64,000 nucleotides of DNA from Piscicola geometra (taxonomy: Eukaryota; Annelida; Clitellata; Hirudinida; Piscicolidae): the NCBI GenBank assembly GCA_943735955.1, contig OX030967.1, forward strand, positions 6,026,759 to 6,090,758, written 5' to 3'. The notes beneath the pieces are model-generated. The model did not search any database. It had not been told where the DNA came from and was given only the letters and a program-made list of their open reading frames with translations. Made by a program: the position numbers and the translations under genes. Shown piece by piece: positions 19,848 through 32,900 of the stretch (position 1 is the stretch's first letter; the number at the start of each line of letters is the position of its first letter).

Positions 19848-19991
19848 ATGCAACTAATTCTCCTCCTTCTTGCCTGCCTAGCTTCTCTTGTTTGTCCGTC
19901 TGCGTTTTCACTTCTTTTGTGTGTGTTTCTGCTGCTTGATCTCTCTTGCTTGTTGCTTGTTTTCTTGTGTGGTGAAATGCACGCAAGCAGA
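19848..19991 (+). CDS. Possible signal-peptide exon
   Basis: An ATG at 19848 begins MQLILLLLACLASLVCPSAF, a textbook secretory signal (hydrophobic core, small residues, likely cleavage after SAF or CPS). The frame stays open to a stop near 19998, with several GT donors available inside. It could be the first coding exon of the plus-strand IgSF gene starting by 27092, but no phase-matching connection can be shown. Confidence 0.25.
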
Positions 19992-20039
19992 AGATGAAGT
20001 TGTGATTAATGACAAGAGTGCATTTGGGATGTGGTTTGA

Positions 20040-20280
20040 GATGGAGTTAGAAATGTCGTTTGGGAGGGGGTTTGAGATGGAGTTTGGGATGGAGTTTAGG
20101 ATGGGGTTTGAGAGGGGTTTGGGAGAGGGTTCGGGATGGAGTTTAGGATGGGGTTTGAGAGGGATTTGGGAGAGGGTTTGGGATGGGGTTTGAGAGGGGT
20201 TTGGGATGGGGTTTGGGATGGGGTTCATGATGGGTTTGAGATGTGGTTTGGGAAGGGTTTATGATTGGGATGGGATGAGA
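20040..20280. repeat. GGGATGGGGTTTGAGA-type repeat
   Basis: Degenerate 15-16-bp G-rich array with about 14 units. The rest of 20280-20590 is AT-rich with no gene seen. Confidence 0.85.
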
Positions 20281-20599
20281 TAGGGTCTAGAATGAGACTT
20301 GGGATGGCATTATTAAAGAGATTGATTTCTAGAAATAATAAAGTGGTATTCGGGGATTTCAAGATGATAAATGAAGCATTTGGAGAAAAAAAAAACAAAC
20401 AAATAGAAAAAGACAAGAATCTTAAAAAATAGGGATATTTATTTAGTATTTGAAAAGGAGTTTGACTTAAATATGAGTATTCTGATCATTAATTACTGTG
20501 GGCTCAGAAGAGACGTCGGGTCGGATGAATTGGGGTTAGGTCGGAATTAATGGGAGTATTTTGGAAACTTTATGATGGATGACCTTTTGGGCTAATGAG

Positions 20600-20775
20600 A
20601 GAAGATGGATGGATGGATGGATGGATGGATGAATGATTGGATGGATGGATGATTGGATGGAGGGATGGATGGATGGATGATCGGATGGAGGGATGGATGG
20701 ATGGATGGATAGATGGATGGATGAATGGATGGATGGATGGATGGATGGATGGATGGATGGATAAAAAGATGGAAA
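20600..20775. repeat. (GGAT)n microsatellite
   Basis: Interrupted GGAT tract with GATC and GGAG variants. The sequence after it (20780-21420) has GAT- and GGA-rich patches and no supported gene. Confidence 0.9.
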
Positions 20776-21424
20776 GATGGATGAACGGAGGAATGAACGA
20801 AAACAAAGTCAACAAGACAAGAGTTAATGGCAAGATAATCTCGAGACTTCACTTCCCTTGAAAGAGAATTTCTTCACAGAGCTTAGAAGGCACCAATTAG
20901 CGTACAATAAAAGAAGCGCTTGACCGATTAGTTAAACCCTTCCAAGTTGCCATGGTTTCCGAGCTCTTATGACGTCATCAAAAGAGCACTAATCTTGATG
21001 ATGATGACCAAGACGTGGACGGTGATGATGGGCATGATGTTGATGATGATGGTGCTGATAACGATGATCATGAGAATATAATGACGTGAGAGATTAGAAT
21101 GGTAATTAGGAGAAATTCTTTTTTGAAATGATGAAATTTAAAAATAAAATTCTTTTTGTAATAAAAAGATGAAAAGGGGATATTAACAAAAGCAAAAAAA
21201 GACATGGAAAATGTAGAAAGAAAAAATATATTTGAAAGATGGAGAGAAGAGGAAAAAGAAGAAGTAGGAGAAGGAGGAGGAAGAGAAGGAAAAGAAGGAG
21301 GAGGAAGAGGAGGAGAAGGAGGAGTGAGATGATCTTGTCTCTGATAGCATGAGTTGCAGCCCCCGTCAAAGAGATTCTGAGGCAGAAATGAGAGGCTGAT
21401 AAGAGTGGCAGTATCGCAAGGTCA

Positions 21425-22345
21425 CGTATGAGCCGAAACAACAACAACCACTACTAATACCACAACAATAAGAGGGGCATTTATAAAATCTACTGCCACA
21501 GTAACTACAGCAACAACAACCACTACTAATACCACAACAATAAGAGTGGCATTTATGGAAACTACTGCCACAGCAACAACAACAATATCAAACACATCAA
21601 GGACAACACTGAACAACAAGTAAATTAGTTGATCATCAACACTAAACAACAAGACCAAACAACAACACCAAACAACAACACCAAACAACAACACCAAACA
21701 ACAACACTAAACAACAACACGCAACAAGCGACTCTATCGAGTATTCATCCGCCTCAGTGCCTGTCATAACTCTGAACCGATCTGCGTCGCTTCAGCCTAC
21801 GTCACTTCGTCTTTGCTATGTTGTTGTTGATGTTGTTGTTGTTGTTGTGGGTAGTGAATGGATGGATTGATGGATGGGTGGATGGATGGGTGGATGGATG
21901 GGTGGATGGATGGGTGGATGGATGGGTGGATGGATGGGGGGATGGATGGGTGGATGGATGGGTGGATGGATGGGTGGATGGATGGGTGGATGGATGGGTG
22001 GATGGATGGGTGGATGGATGGGTGGATGGATGGGTGGATGGATGGGTGGATGGATGGGTGGATGGATGGGTGGATGGATGGAGAGATAGAAGGATGGATT
22101 TAGAAAAAACTCGATAGATGGAGGAAAATAGTATGTAGAACCACATTGCACTACACCAACCACGCTCGACCACACCAACCACACAAACCACATTCCACCA
22201 CACCAACCACACACAACCACACCAACCACACAAACCACACCAAACACATCAGCCACACAAACCACATTGCACCACACACAACCACACCAACCACACACAA
22301 CCACACCAACCACACCAACCACACTCGACCACACACACAACCTCA
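21425..22345. repeat. CAA-rich, 12-bp GGATGGATGGGT and CCACACCAA repeats
   Basis: 21425-21720 (ACAACA)n-rich with a 100-bp internal duplication. 21850-22095, about 20 copies of GGATGGATGGGT. 22145-22345 (ACCACACCAACCACACA)n. No exon supported. Confidence 0.9.
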
Positions 22346-22439
22346 ATTCGACGCACATTGATGAATCGACAGCTTATCTGGTGAACTGTCGCTTTAAAAG
22401 GCTATCTTAGAGCTTCGAGCCAGTGGGAATACGCTACTT

Positions 22440-22850
22440 CGAGCAGGATGCCTTCGTTGAGGTGCTTTGTGGTAGGTTGTGTGGTAGGTTGTGTGGTAGG
22501 TTGTGTGGTGGTTTGTGGTAGGTTGTGTGGTAGGTTGTGTGGTGGTTTGTGTGGTGGTTTGAAGTGCTTTGTGGTAGGTTGTGTGGTAGGTTGTGTGGTG
22601 GTTTGAGGGGCTTTGTGGTAGGTTGTGTGGTGGCTTGAGGTGCTTTGTGGTAGGTTGTGTGATGCCTTCGTTGAGGGGCTTTGTGGTAGGTTGTGTGGTG
22701 GTTTGAGGTGGTTTTTGTGGTGGCTGTTTTAGGGTAAGCTGTGTGGTGGTTGGGTGGTGGTTTCGGGGTGGTTGGATGGTGGTTTTAGGGTGGTTGGGTG
22801 GTGGTTTTGAAGTGGTTTTGGGGTATATTATGAGAGTTTGTGTGGTGGTT
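22440..22850. repeat. GGTTGTGTGGTAGGTTGTG repeat
   Basis: Variable-length units with interspersed CTTTGTGGTAGG segments. Confidence 0.85.
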
Positions 22851-22859
22851 TGTGGTTGG

Positions 22860-25410
22860 TTGTCATAAAATGTTGGTGGTTTTTGTGAATTATTGGGGTT
22901 TTTCGTGCGTTAATAGTCGTTTTTAATGTTTTTATTGTTTTTTTTGAAAAGTTTAAAGCTAATTAAATTAAGTTTTTAATTACAATTTAATTACCCAGAA
23001 ACCTTTCAACAAATAAAGCGAAAATATTCTTCAAAAAAACTTTAAAACTTGAAACTTTCATTTCAAAAACATTTCCAAAAAACTTTGAAAAGCATTTTTC
23101 AAAGCATTAATTAAAAGACAAAACTTTAACTTTTTGTGCGCCTCTGAAGCGTGCCATTGTGCGTCTGAGTGCGGTCCTGAAGGAGAACTCGCAATTAATC
23201 GAATCGTTTGCTCTGCCATCAAAGAGAACGTGTTCTGCAAAGTGCTCAGGTATTTGGTGCTTGGTGGACTTTCATCTCACACTTTTTTTCTTCATTTTTT
23301 TAAACACTCAAATAGGAAAATATTTTTTCAAGTGTTTTTAATTACGTTCTTCTATCTTTTTTTCAAAATTCTTGATACACACGTGCATCAGTTGAATGCT
23401 CGAAGGAAAACACTTTTGTATTTTCTGCAGCCTGGGGAAGGTATGCAGAGGGAGGGAGAGGAGAGTGGAGAGATGCATACATTTAAAATAAAAACTTAGA
23501 AAATTTTATTTTTTTAAATTATTCTTCGTGAAAGCTTTTTAAGATTTGAGATTTAAAGAAGGAGGGGACGTGTTTTTTAGAAATGAATATTTAAGAAATA
23601 AATGTAAATATTCATGCAAATTAGATTGCTAATTCAAGAGAATTTGAAAACGAAAGAAAGTGTATAATTGAATAAATGATGAGGAAAAAGAATTTAAATA
23701 AAAACAAAATAAACTTTCTGAGAAGGCAATTATGCAATCGTGAATAAACCTGAGTTTGCCGTCGAAAAACATTTTGTAATGAAGAAAAAAGTAAAAAAAG
23801 AATTTATAATAATTTAATTTATGTGAATAAAAATAGAAACCAAAAACAATACAAAAGTATGAATTATGCAAACGAGAGAGTGTGAGTCGTAAAAATGGAA
23901 ATAAAAGAGTGAGATGCAATAAAAATATTTGTAAACAACACTTAACAACAGTTACATACAACAACACTCAACAACAGTTACACACTACAACACTTACACA
24001 CAACAACAGTTACATACAACAACACTCAACAACAGTTACATACAACAACACACAACAGTAACTCCAGACAACTACACACAAATACAAAACTTAAAACTGA
24101 AACAAAATTTGAAAAAAAGAATGTTTCAAACAAAAAAGACACACAAAAACACACAAAAAAAACAAAAAAAACAATTACGAATTTGATTTAAAGGTCGTTA
24201 ACCCAAAAGTTTCGAGGGCACTAATAAAATACAATCAACAACTATGAAACGACCACAAAAACAACCACAAAAAAAAAAAAAAATAGAAACGAAAAAATAA
24301 TACTAAAGTGTAGATTTTAAGGTATCCGTCCCCATCAAAGCATCGTCTCTTTGAGGACAAACCACGCTGCCGAAGATTTTCTGACATTTTTCTGCAATTT
24401 AAAAAACACAATTTTCAAAGTGTTTCTGTTTTACAGCTGTTGATTCAAAAACTTGCTATTTTTCTTCATAGTTTTTATAGTTTTTATTGTTTTTCAGATG
24501 TTGATTGCGGGGGAAGCTGAAGGGGTCTATTATGCAGAGACTGATTAATGTTGATGTTGTGAGAATATTTAGCTCCAGCACATCAAGACGGATGACTCTA
24601 CGCCGGTATTAACTTCCTTCTGCAACTTGTTTTCAGCAGATAAAAAAATTTTTTTAATAAAAAAAACTTTTTTTGGTAAAGTTTTATTGGGTGAAATTAA
24701 ATTTTGGTGAGATTCGTTTTGTTTTTCAAGGATACTTTTGGAAAAGTGAAATTTTATGAGTTATTTTGATGGCGTTTTTACTGATATTGAACAGTGCAGA
24801 GGAAAATTGCCTTCTTCAACTTGCAAACATAAAAAATCTTTTTTGATGGATTGAAAACATTAAAATTTAAATCGAATGTATTTTTATAAATCGAAAAACC
24901 ATTGTTTAAGCAGCAGCAGATTAATTTAAACATTTTTTTTCGTTTTGAGAGATTATTAAAACAAATCGTTTTATTTATAGAAAAAGAAAAAAAGAAAAAC
25001 AAATAGATATTTGCAGCAAAATGATTTTCTCGAAGCTCGGGGAGGAGCTGTAAAGTGTACGACAAGCCGCAAAACAATTGCTAAAAACGCTAAAGAAGTC
25101 TTCAAAAGTGTTTAAAAAGTGCCTTAAAATGCCTTGAAATGTTTTAAAATATTCCAAAAAGTTTTTTAATGTTTCAAAATGTATCAAAAATTATTTAAAA
25201 CTTTTGAAAATATGCAAATAGCGCCGAAAAACTTTAAAATTTTGCAAAAACAAAACGAACAAAAGCAAAACATCAGCTAATCAGAATAATCAGAATAATC
25301 AGAATAATCTCCAACGGAAACAGCGGAAACTCTTCGTTCTCGAGGCACGAAGAACATTGTTGCAAGAACAAAAGAAGATATTTACAAATTCAAAAAAAGC
25401 TTCTTTATTG
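22860..25410. other. AT-rich spacer, one ambiguous exon-like patch
   Basis: A GC-richer patch at about 23130-23250 ends in AG/GTATTT on the plus strand and could be an exon, but both strands and more than one frame look plausible, so no gene is called. 23935-24070 is a ~26-bp CAACAACAC/CAGTTACATA repeat. The rest shows nothing. Confidence 0.5.
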
Positions 25411-25414
25411 CTCT

Positions 25415-25447
25415 ATTACTATCATCATCATCATCACCACCATCATC

Positions 25448-25545
<98 letters not shown>
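25415..25545. repeat. (ATC)n microsatellite
   Basis: About 43 nearly perfect ATC units. Confidence 0.95.
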
Positions 25546-25679
25546 TTAAATAATATAAAAATAGAATAGAGTTCTAATTCAGAATGGGCAGTCCTTCTCG
25601 ACCAACGCCCCTCAACAGGCGGTTGTTTGTGCAATTGCAAGTGGTCGCCTCGTGAATCCGATCAGTACGCGCAATGCCT

Positions 25680-26355
25680 ACCACCACAGCATCATCATCA
25701 TCACCACTCCCACCACACCACCACAGCATCATCATCATCACCACTGCCACCACACCACCACAGCATCATCATCATTACCACTCCCACCACACCACCACAG
25801 CATCATCATCATCACCACTCCCACCACACCACCACAGCATCATCATCATCACCACTCCCACCACACCACCACAGCATCATCATCATCACCACTCCCACCA
25901 CAGCACCACAGCATCATCATCATCACCACTCCCACCACACCACCACAGCATCATCATCATCACCACTCCCACCACACCACCACAGCATCATCATCATCAC
26001 CACTCCCACCACACCACCACAGCATCATCATCATCACCACTCCCACCACACCACCACAGCATCATCATCATCACCACTCCCACCACACCACCACAGCATC
26101 ATCATCATCACCACTCCCACCACACCACCACAGCATCATCATCATCACCACTCCCACCACACTACCACAGCATCATCATCATCACCACTCCCACCACACC
26201 ACCACAGCATCATCATCATCACCACTCCCACCACACCACCACAGCATCGTCATCATCACCACTCCCACCACACCACCACAGCATCATCATCATCACCACT
26301 CCCACCACACCACCACAGCATCGTCATCATCACCACTCCCACCACACCACCACAG
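25680..26355. repeat. 36-bp minisatellite, about 18 copies
   Basis: Units contain CACCACAGC, (ATC)n and CACTCCCACCACAC. The 36-bp length keeps all three plus frames open, giving His/Ser/Pro and Ile/Thr open frames of up to 494 codons. They carry no domain and are not called as genes. Confidence 0.95.
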
Positions 26356-26629
26356 CCACAATGACACAACAACCACACCATTTTCAGGCCAAGACGCACC
26401 AAGGATTAGAATGAATTTCATCACTGAACTCCTTTACTTATTCCTCTTCTCCACATCATCACTATCATCATCATCAGCATCACTTCCATCGTCGTCATCA
26501 CTATCATCATCATCAGCATTACTTCCATCGTCATCATCACTTTTCCCTCAAAAACGAAGATACATACACCGAGGTGCATATGAACAGAGTTTCACTCGCA
26601 AATCCATTCACCAGTTAGAGCTCACCACA

Positions 26630-26945
26630 CCACCCCCTCTTACTCCACCACCACCCCTTCTCACTCCACCACCCCCTCTCACTCCACCACCCTTTCTCAA
26701 CCCACCACCCCCTCTCACTCCACCACCCCCTCTCACTCCACCACCACCTTTCAACCCACCGTACTTTTCCAACCCACATGCAGCCCCCATCAGCCACTCA
26801 AGCACACCCCTCTCCAGCGATCCGAATCTACCCCCTTTCAACCACCCCTCTCTCCACCACCCCCCTTTCAATCACCCCTCTCTCCACCACCCCCCTTTCA
26901 ACCACCTCTCTCTCCACCACCCACTTCCTCCAAGCCCCTTCAAAA
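26630..26945. repeat. [22 protein letters not shown] repeat
   Basis: Pyrimidine-rich degenerate repeat. Together with CCTCCTCC runs it leads to the 27092 exon acceptor. Confidence 0.8.
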
Positions 26946-27091
26946 ACCCCCCTCACAAACCTTCTTATTTATCTGACCACTCCCCTTACCAATCTTTCCA
27001 TTCATCACCTCTCTTCAACCACCCTTTTCACTCACCTCACCCTCCTCCTCCTCCCCTTCCTCTTCCCCATCCTCCCCTCTCTCTTCCGGAG

Positions 27092-29187
27092 TCTGATGCC
27101 ATACAAGCCATTAGTGGCAGTAAGTCTTCTAGTTGAAATTAATGGCGGCGTTCACTTCATGCCCCCCAATAAATATCCACTTATGTGTTTTTTAAACACA
27201 TAAACACACTTTTAAAAAAACACACACAAATACTTACACACACACGCACACACACACACGCACACACACAAATCAACCTAAGATAGCTTATTTTTAACCT
27301 TGTCATTGCTTAGCAAAGATCATCATCATAACTTGACCTTTCGTGATCTTTTGGACTCCCATGTTGACTTTGACCTTGAACAAACTTTTCAATGTCGTCA
27401 GTAGTCACCCAAATTAAATTCTAAAAAAGAAATTTTGAGTGTTCGGAAGCTTTCAGACAGAAATACTTTAAATTATTTTTTCTTCAACTCCCAAATACTC
27501 AAATAAATGTCAAATATTTGCCAAACAGACGAGCGTTTAGTGAAGAAGGAGGGCAGTGATCTGAGGCTAGCATGCGAGTTCGTCTACTCCAACTACGACT
27601 ACTTCCACAACCCCGTGCTGTGGTTGAAGGAACAGAAGGGCGAGAGGGTGAGGGTGAACATGATGGGCGTGCTGCAACCCCCCTTCGCCTCCACCGGAAG
27701 ATTCAGCGTCGCTTTCGAAGCCACGGCCCCCAACTACCTCTTCACCCTGCACATCTCCAGTTGCTTGCTTCCATACAAACCTTTCGAACAATTTATTTGT
27801 GCTATTAATTAATATTGAATAAATAAATAGGAAGATAAATAGATTAATTATTTTTAATTATTGTTAACAGCTATCATTCGATCAATCTTTATTTCTTTTT
27901 CTGCATTTTTTAATAACACGACAGCAAAACCACATCACCAACATCAACACCAACAACCACACAGACCTCTCGTTGGCTGACAGCGGCAACTACACGTGCA
28001 ACGTCAGAGGGCCTCAGAATGCCGTCCTGCTCAGCCTCACCCACTACCTCTTCGTCATCGGTGGGGGGGGGGGGGTGATGTTTGGGGGGGGGGGGGGGGG
28101 TGTTTGGGGGGGGGTGATGTTTGGGGGGAGAGTGATGTTTGGGGGGGGGGGTGTTTGAGAAAGACGGGGTTAAATGGAGAGACAGGGTGGTGGGTTAAAT
28201 GACACGAAGAGAGAGAAGTGGTGGAAATTGGAGTAATGGGTTAAAAATGGAGAAGGGTGTGAAAAGTGGTGAAGTGAAATGTGGGAAAAATTTTAAAGTT
28301 AGAAAAATATTTTTTTTATGTTAAAAAACTTACGAAACAAACCAGAACTGATTTCTCAATTTTATTTTAAAAACAGTTTGAAGAAATAAAAAATAAAAAT
28401 TATTTAACAAATTCATGAGTTGACGGGAAAGATAAGGGAGAGGATGTGCAAGGGAATTTCAAGTTTGATGTGTTCATTTTGTTCATTTTGAAAGAATTGT
28501 TTTAATGGTTTGAATGAAATAGGAATGGGCGAAAAAGAAGAATAAAAGGTTGTAAAAAGGAAGAAAGTTTAAAAAGAGAAAAGAGGGAGAGAGGAAGGGG
28601 GAGGGAGGAAGGGGGAGGGAGGAAGGGGGAGGGAGGAAGGGGGAGGAAGGAAGGGGGCGGGAGGAAAGAATGAAAGAGGATGAATGATGCCTGAGATTCT
28701 AGTGCTTTTAGATTTGTTAGTTTTTCTATCTTTTTGTCGGTCGTTATTACCTTTTGCTTGATTCACGACTCTTATTACTATCGCAATGGTAAATCAAACC
28801 TTGCGAATTTTTCCTTTTTGTTGCTTTCATTAATTTTTTTATCCTAAATTTTTGTTTTGCAAATTTTGTGTCTGCATATCTATTCAGTTACTGAATTGAA
28901 GTTGTTATTTAGTAGATTTTTTGTTCGTTTTGTTGTTATTTTTGTTGTTCTCTTTGGGGTGTTTCGGTAGCTGCGGTTGATATAGGCGTGCTTCGGCCAC
29001 ACCAGACCCCTTTTTATGAGCTCACACGCGAATAATTCGCCATAATCACTGGAAGCAATCTAACAACCTTTTTCTATTACAAAATGATTTCTTTATTCCG
29101 TTGAAACTGCAAAACTAAATGACATTCAACGCAGCTCCAGTCCAAAAAGTCTACTTCGCCTACCCAACAAGCTCTTTTCCTGAAAAT

Positions 29188-29235
<48 letters not shown>

Positions 29236-29926
29236 AACAACAACAACAACAACAACAACAATAACAATAACAATAACAATAACAACAATAACAACAACAA
29301 CAATAACAATAACAACAACAACAACAGTAATAATAATGATAACAACAACAACAGTAATAATAATGATAACAACAAGAATAAAAGTAATAATGATGAAGAG
29401 ACGTTGCAAAGAGATCATTCAGAAAAATTGAAGAACAAAAAAACACCCTGTCTCTACACTCGACCATTCATCCATGACGTCATTAACAATAATAATAATA
29501 ATGATAATAATAATAATATTCATATTCATATTCATAATATAAATAATAAAAAGTCTGTTTTTAATAACCCTGATGATGACAATGCCGACGCTGATATTGC
29601 TTGCATCGCAAGGGGAGATGCTGATCTAGAATACAACAACAACAATAACAAAAACAACAACAACCTTAACCCCAACAACAACAAAAGCCACAACCACAAC
29701 TACAACAACTACAACACCAAAATGGAGACTCATTTCTCAGATTCAGTCTCCGAAGACCAAATAACGGATTACATACATGAGAAATTCTTCAGAAAATCGT
29801 CATCATCATCGTCATCGTCATCATCATCGTCGTCGTCATCATCATCGTCATCATCATCATCATCACCACCGCGGAAACATCTACTAGTTCCATCGTCCTC
29901 TTTAAAATCTATGGAGATGCCTGAAG

Positions 29927-29990
<64 letters not shown>

Positions 29991-32900
29991 TCAGTTTGAA
30001 GACAGACACTTTCTTAAAAGTTCAATTAATCCAAACAACAACTATAACAACATCAACAAGAACAACAACAACTATAACAACAGCAGCTTGCCCCTCCTCC
30101 ACTACACCGAAGGGGTGCCTTCATTTCTGGGTTGTGTGGCTGAAGGGGGCTCCCCTCCCCCCCACATCAGGGTGAGTGTGGGTGGGTAGGAAGAGGGAGG
30201 GAGGGGGAAAGGAGGAGGAAGGGAGGGGAAAGGAAGGGGGAAGGGAGGGGGAAGGGAGAGGGAAGGGAGAGGGAAGGGAGGGGGAAGGGAGGGGGAAGGG
30301 AGGGGGAAGGGAGGGGGAAGGGAGGGGGAAGGGAGAGGGAAGGGAGGGGGAAGGGAGGGGGAAGAGAGGGGGAAGGAAGAGGGAAAGGAGTGTGGTATAA
30401 TAGATGACATTTGACAAAGGAAGAATATAGTATATTATAATGAAAAAATTAAATAAAAATAGAGATATACACATAAATAAGGTTATTGTTTGGAACCAGG
30501 TCATCGTGGCTGGATCTGATTGGACGAACAGGTTGTCCTTGCACATAGAGGTGTGTGTAAATGTGTGTGTGTGTGTATGTGTGCATGTTGTTGTGTGTGT
30601 GTATGTGTGCGTGTATGTGTGCGTGTTATTGTGTGTGTGTGTATGTGTGCGTGTTGTTGTGTGTGCGTGTTGTTGTGTGTGCGTGTTGTTGTGTGTGTGT
30701 GTATGTGTGCGTATTGTTGTGTGTGTGTGTGTATGTGTGCGTGTTGTTGTGTGTGCGTGTTGTGTGTGTTTTTGTGGTTTTTTCCGAAATAGGCAATACC
30801 ACAAACTGACGCCACAGTGTCCTATTAAGCTTCCTCAAGGATCTCTTTCCAAAACAAGAAAACAAATAAACAATAGAAAAGCACACAAAACAACTATTGA
30901 AGAACTATAACAGCAACGATGATGTCTTTTTGGAATTGCTGGGAATTTAGTTTTTAATAAGCGACTCGATTATTTATTCTGGGGCGAGGAACAAGATAAA
31001 ATTCGCTCGTAAACAAAGAACTAACAGGAGTACCGGGTAAACAAAGAATAAGCAACAAAAGAAAAAAAGTAAATAAGTAAAAAAATAAAAAATGTATAAA
31101 CTAATTAAATAAATAAATAATATGAAAAAAAATGAAAAATAAAACGGTAAACAAAGTAAAAAGAGTCATTTGGAACCAGGAAAACGGCTGCAGAAGTCGT
31201 GCTTTTTGTGGTTTATTTGATACAAAATATTTATTCAAAAATTGAATATTTTGAAAAACCCATAATGTGTTTTATTCAAATTAAATGGCATTTTTGCATA
31301 CAAATATGTGCTGCAACACCAAATAGGGTGCGGAGAATTCACAACAGTTTATTTCCATCTATTCATTCGTTTATATATCCATCCATCCATCATCCATCCA
31401 TCAATCCATCTATTCATCAATCCATCCATCCATTCATCCATCCATTCATCCATCCATTCATCTATCCAATAATCCATCCATTCATCCATCCATTCATCCA
31501 TCCATTCATCCATCTATTCATCCATCCATTCATCCATCCATTCATCCATCCATTCATCCATCCATTCATCCATCCATTCATTCATTCATTCATCTATTCA
31601 TCCATTCATTCATTCATCTATTCATCCATCTATTCATTCATTCATTCATCTATTCATTCATTCATCAATCGATCTCTTCATAGACCCATTCATTCCCTAT
31701 CCATCTCTTTTTCCACTAAGCTCGTCGCTTTAAGCTGGTAATTAAAAACATACCACCACATCCATCCATCATTCCATCCATCACCCCATCCATCACCCCA
31801 TCCATCACCCCATCCATCACCCCATCCGTCACCCCATCCGTCACCCCATCCATCCCTCCATCCATATATCCTTCCATCCCTCCATCATTCTTCCATCTTT
31901 GATCACCACAACGTCATCCATCCATTTCAGCAGCCCACTCTTCTTCTCCATCCATCTACATCTCCGTCGAGTTCAAATCGAAGTTTTCTCCACATTTGAA
32001 TGGCATTTAACCTCAACCCTCACCTCAACCCTCACTTCAACCCTCACCTCAACCCTCACCTCAACCCTCCCCTCAACCCTCACCTCAACTCTCACCTCAA
32101 CCATCACTTCAACCCTCATCTCAACCCTCCCCTCAACCCTCACCTCAACCCTCACCTCAACCCTCACCTCAACCCTCACCTCAACCCTCACCTCAACCCT
32201 CACCTCAACCTTCACCTCAACCCTCACCTCAACTCTCACCTCAACCCTCACCTCAAACCTCACTTCAACCCTCCCCTCAACCCTCACCTCAACCTTCACC
32301 TCAACCCTCACCTCAACCTTCACCTCAACCCTCCCCTCAACTCTCACCTCAACCATCACTTCAACCCTCATCTCAACCCTCCCCTCAACCCTCACCTCAA
32401 CCCTCACCTTAACCCTCACCTCAACCCTCACCTCAACCCTCACCTCAACCCTCACCTCAACTTTCACCTCAACCCTCACCTCAACTCTCACCTCAACCCT
32501 CACCTCAAACCTCACTTCAACCCTCCCCTCAACCCTTACCTCAACCCTCACCTCAACCCTCACCTCAACCTTCACCTCAACCCTCCCCTCAACTCTCACC
32601 TCAACCCTCACCTCAACCCTCACTTCAACTCTCACCTCAACCCTCACCTCAACCCTCATCTCAACCCTCCCCTCAACTCTCACCTCAACCCTCACCTCAA
32701 CTCTCACCTCAACCATCACTTCAACCCTCATCTCAACCCTCCCCTCAACCCTCACCTCAACCCTCACCTCAACCCTCACCTCAACCCTCACCTCAACCTT
32801 CACCTCAACCCTCACCTCAACTCTCACCTCAACCCTCACCTCAAACCTCACTTCAACCCTCCCCTCAACCCTCACCTCAACCCTCACCTCAACCCTCATC

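Noticed and set aside
23134..23250. Exon-like patch with AG/GTATTT donor
   Set aside because: Two plus frames (one Cys-rich, CASECGPEGELAINRIVCSA) and a minus frame look equally plausible, so strand and frame cannot be fixed.
25627..26364. CRISPR-like regular repeat spacing
   Set aside because: Units are contiguous tandem copies with no unique spacers, and the genome is animal.
25627..27136. Overlapping His/Ser/Pro/Thr open frames of up to 494 codons
   Set aside because: All three frames are open because of the 36-bp unit; the 3' part is a CCACCCCCT repeat. No splice-consistent link to the IgSF gene was found.
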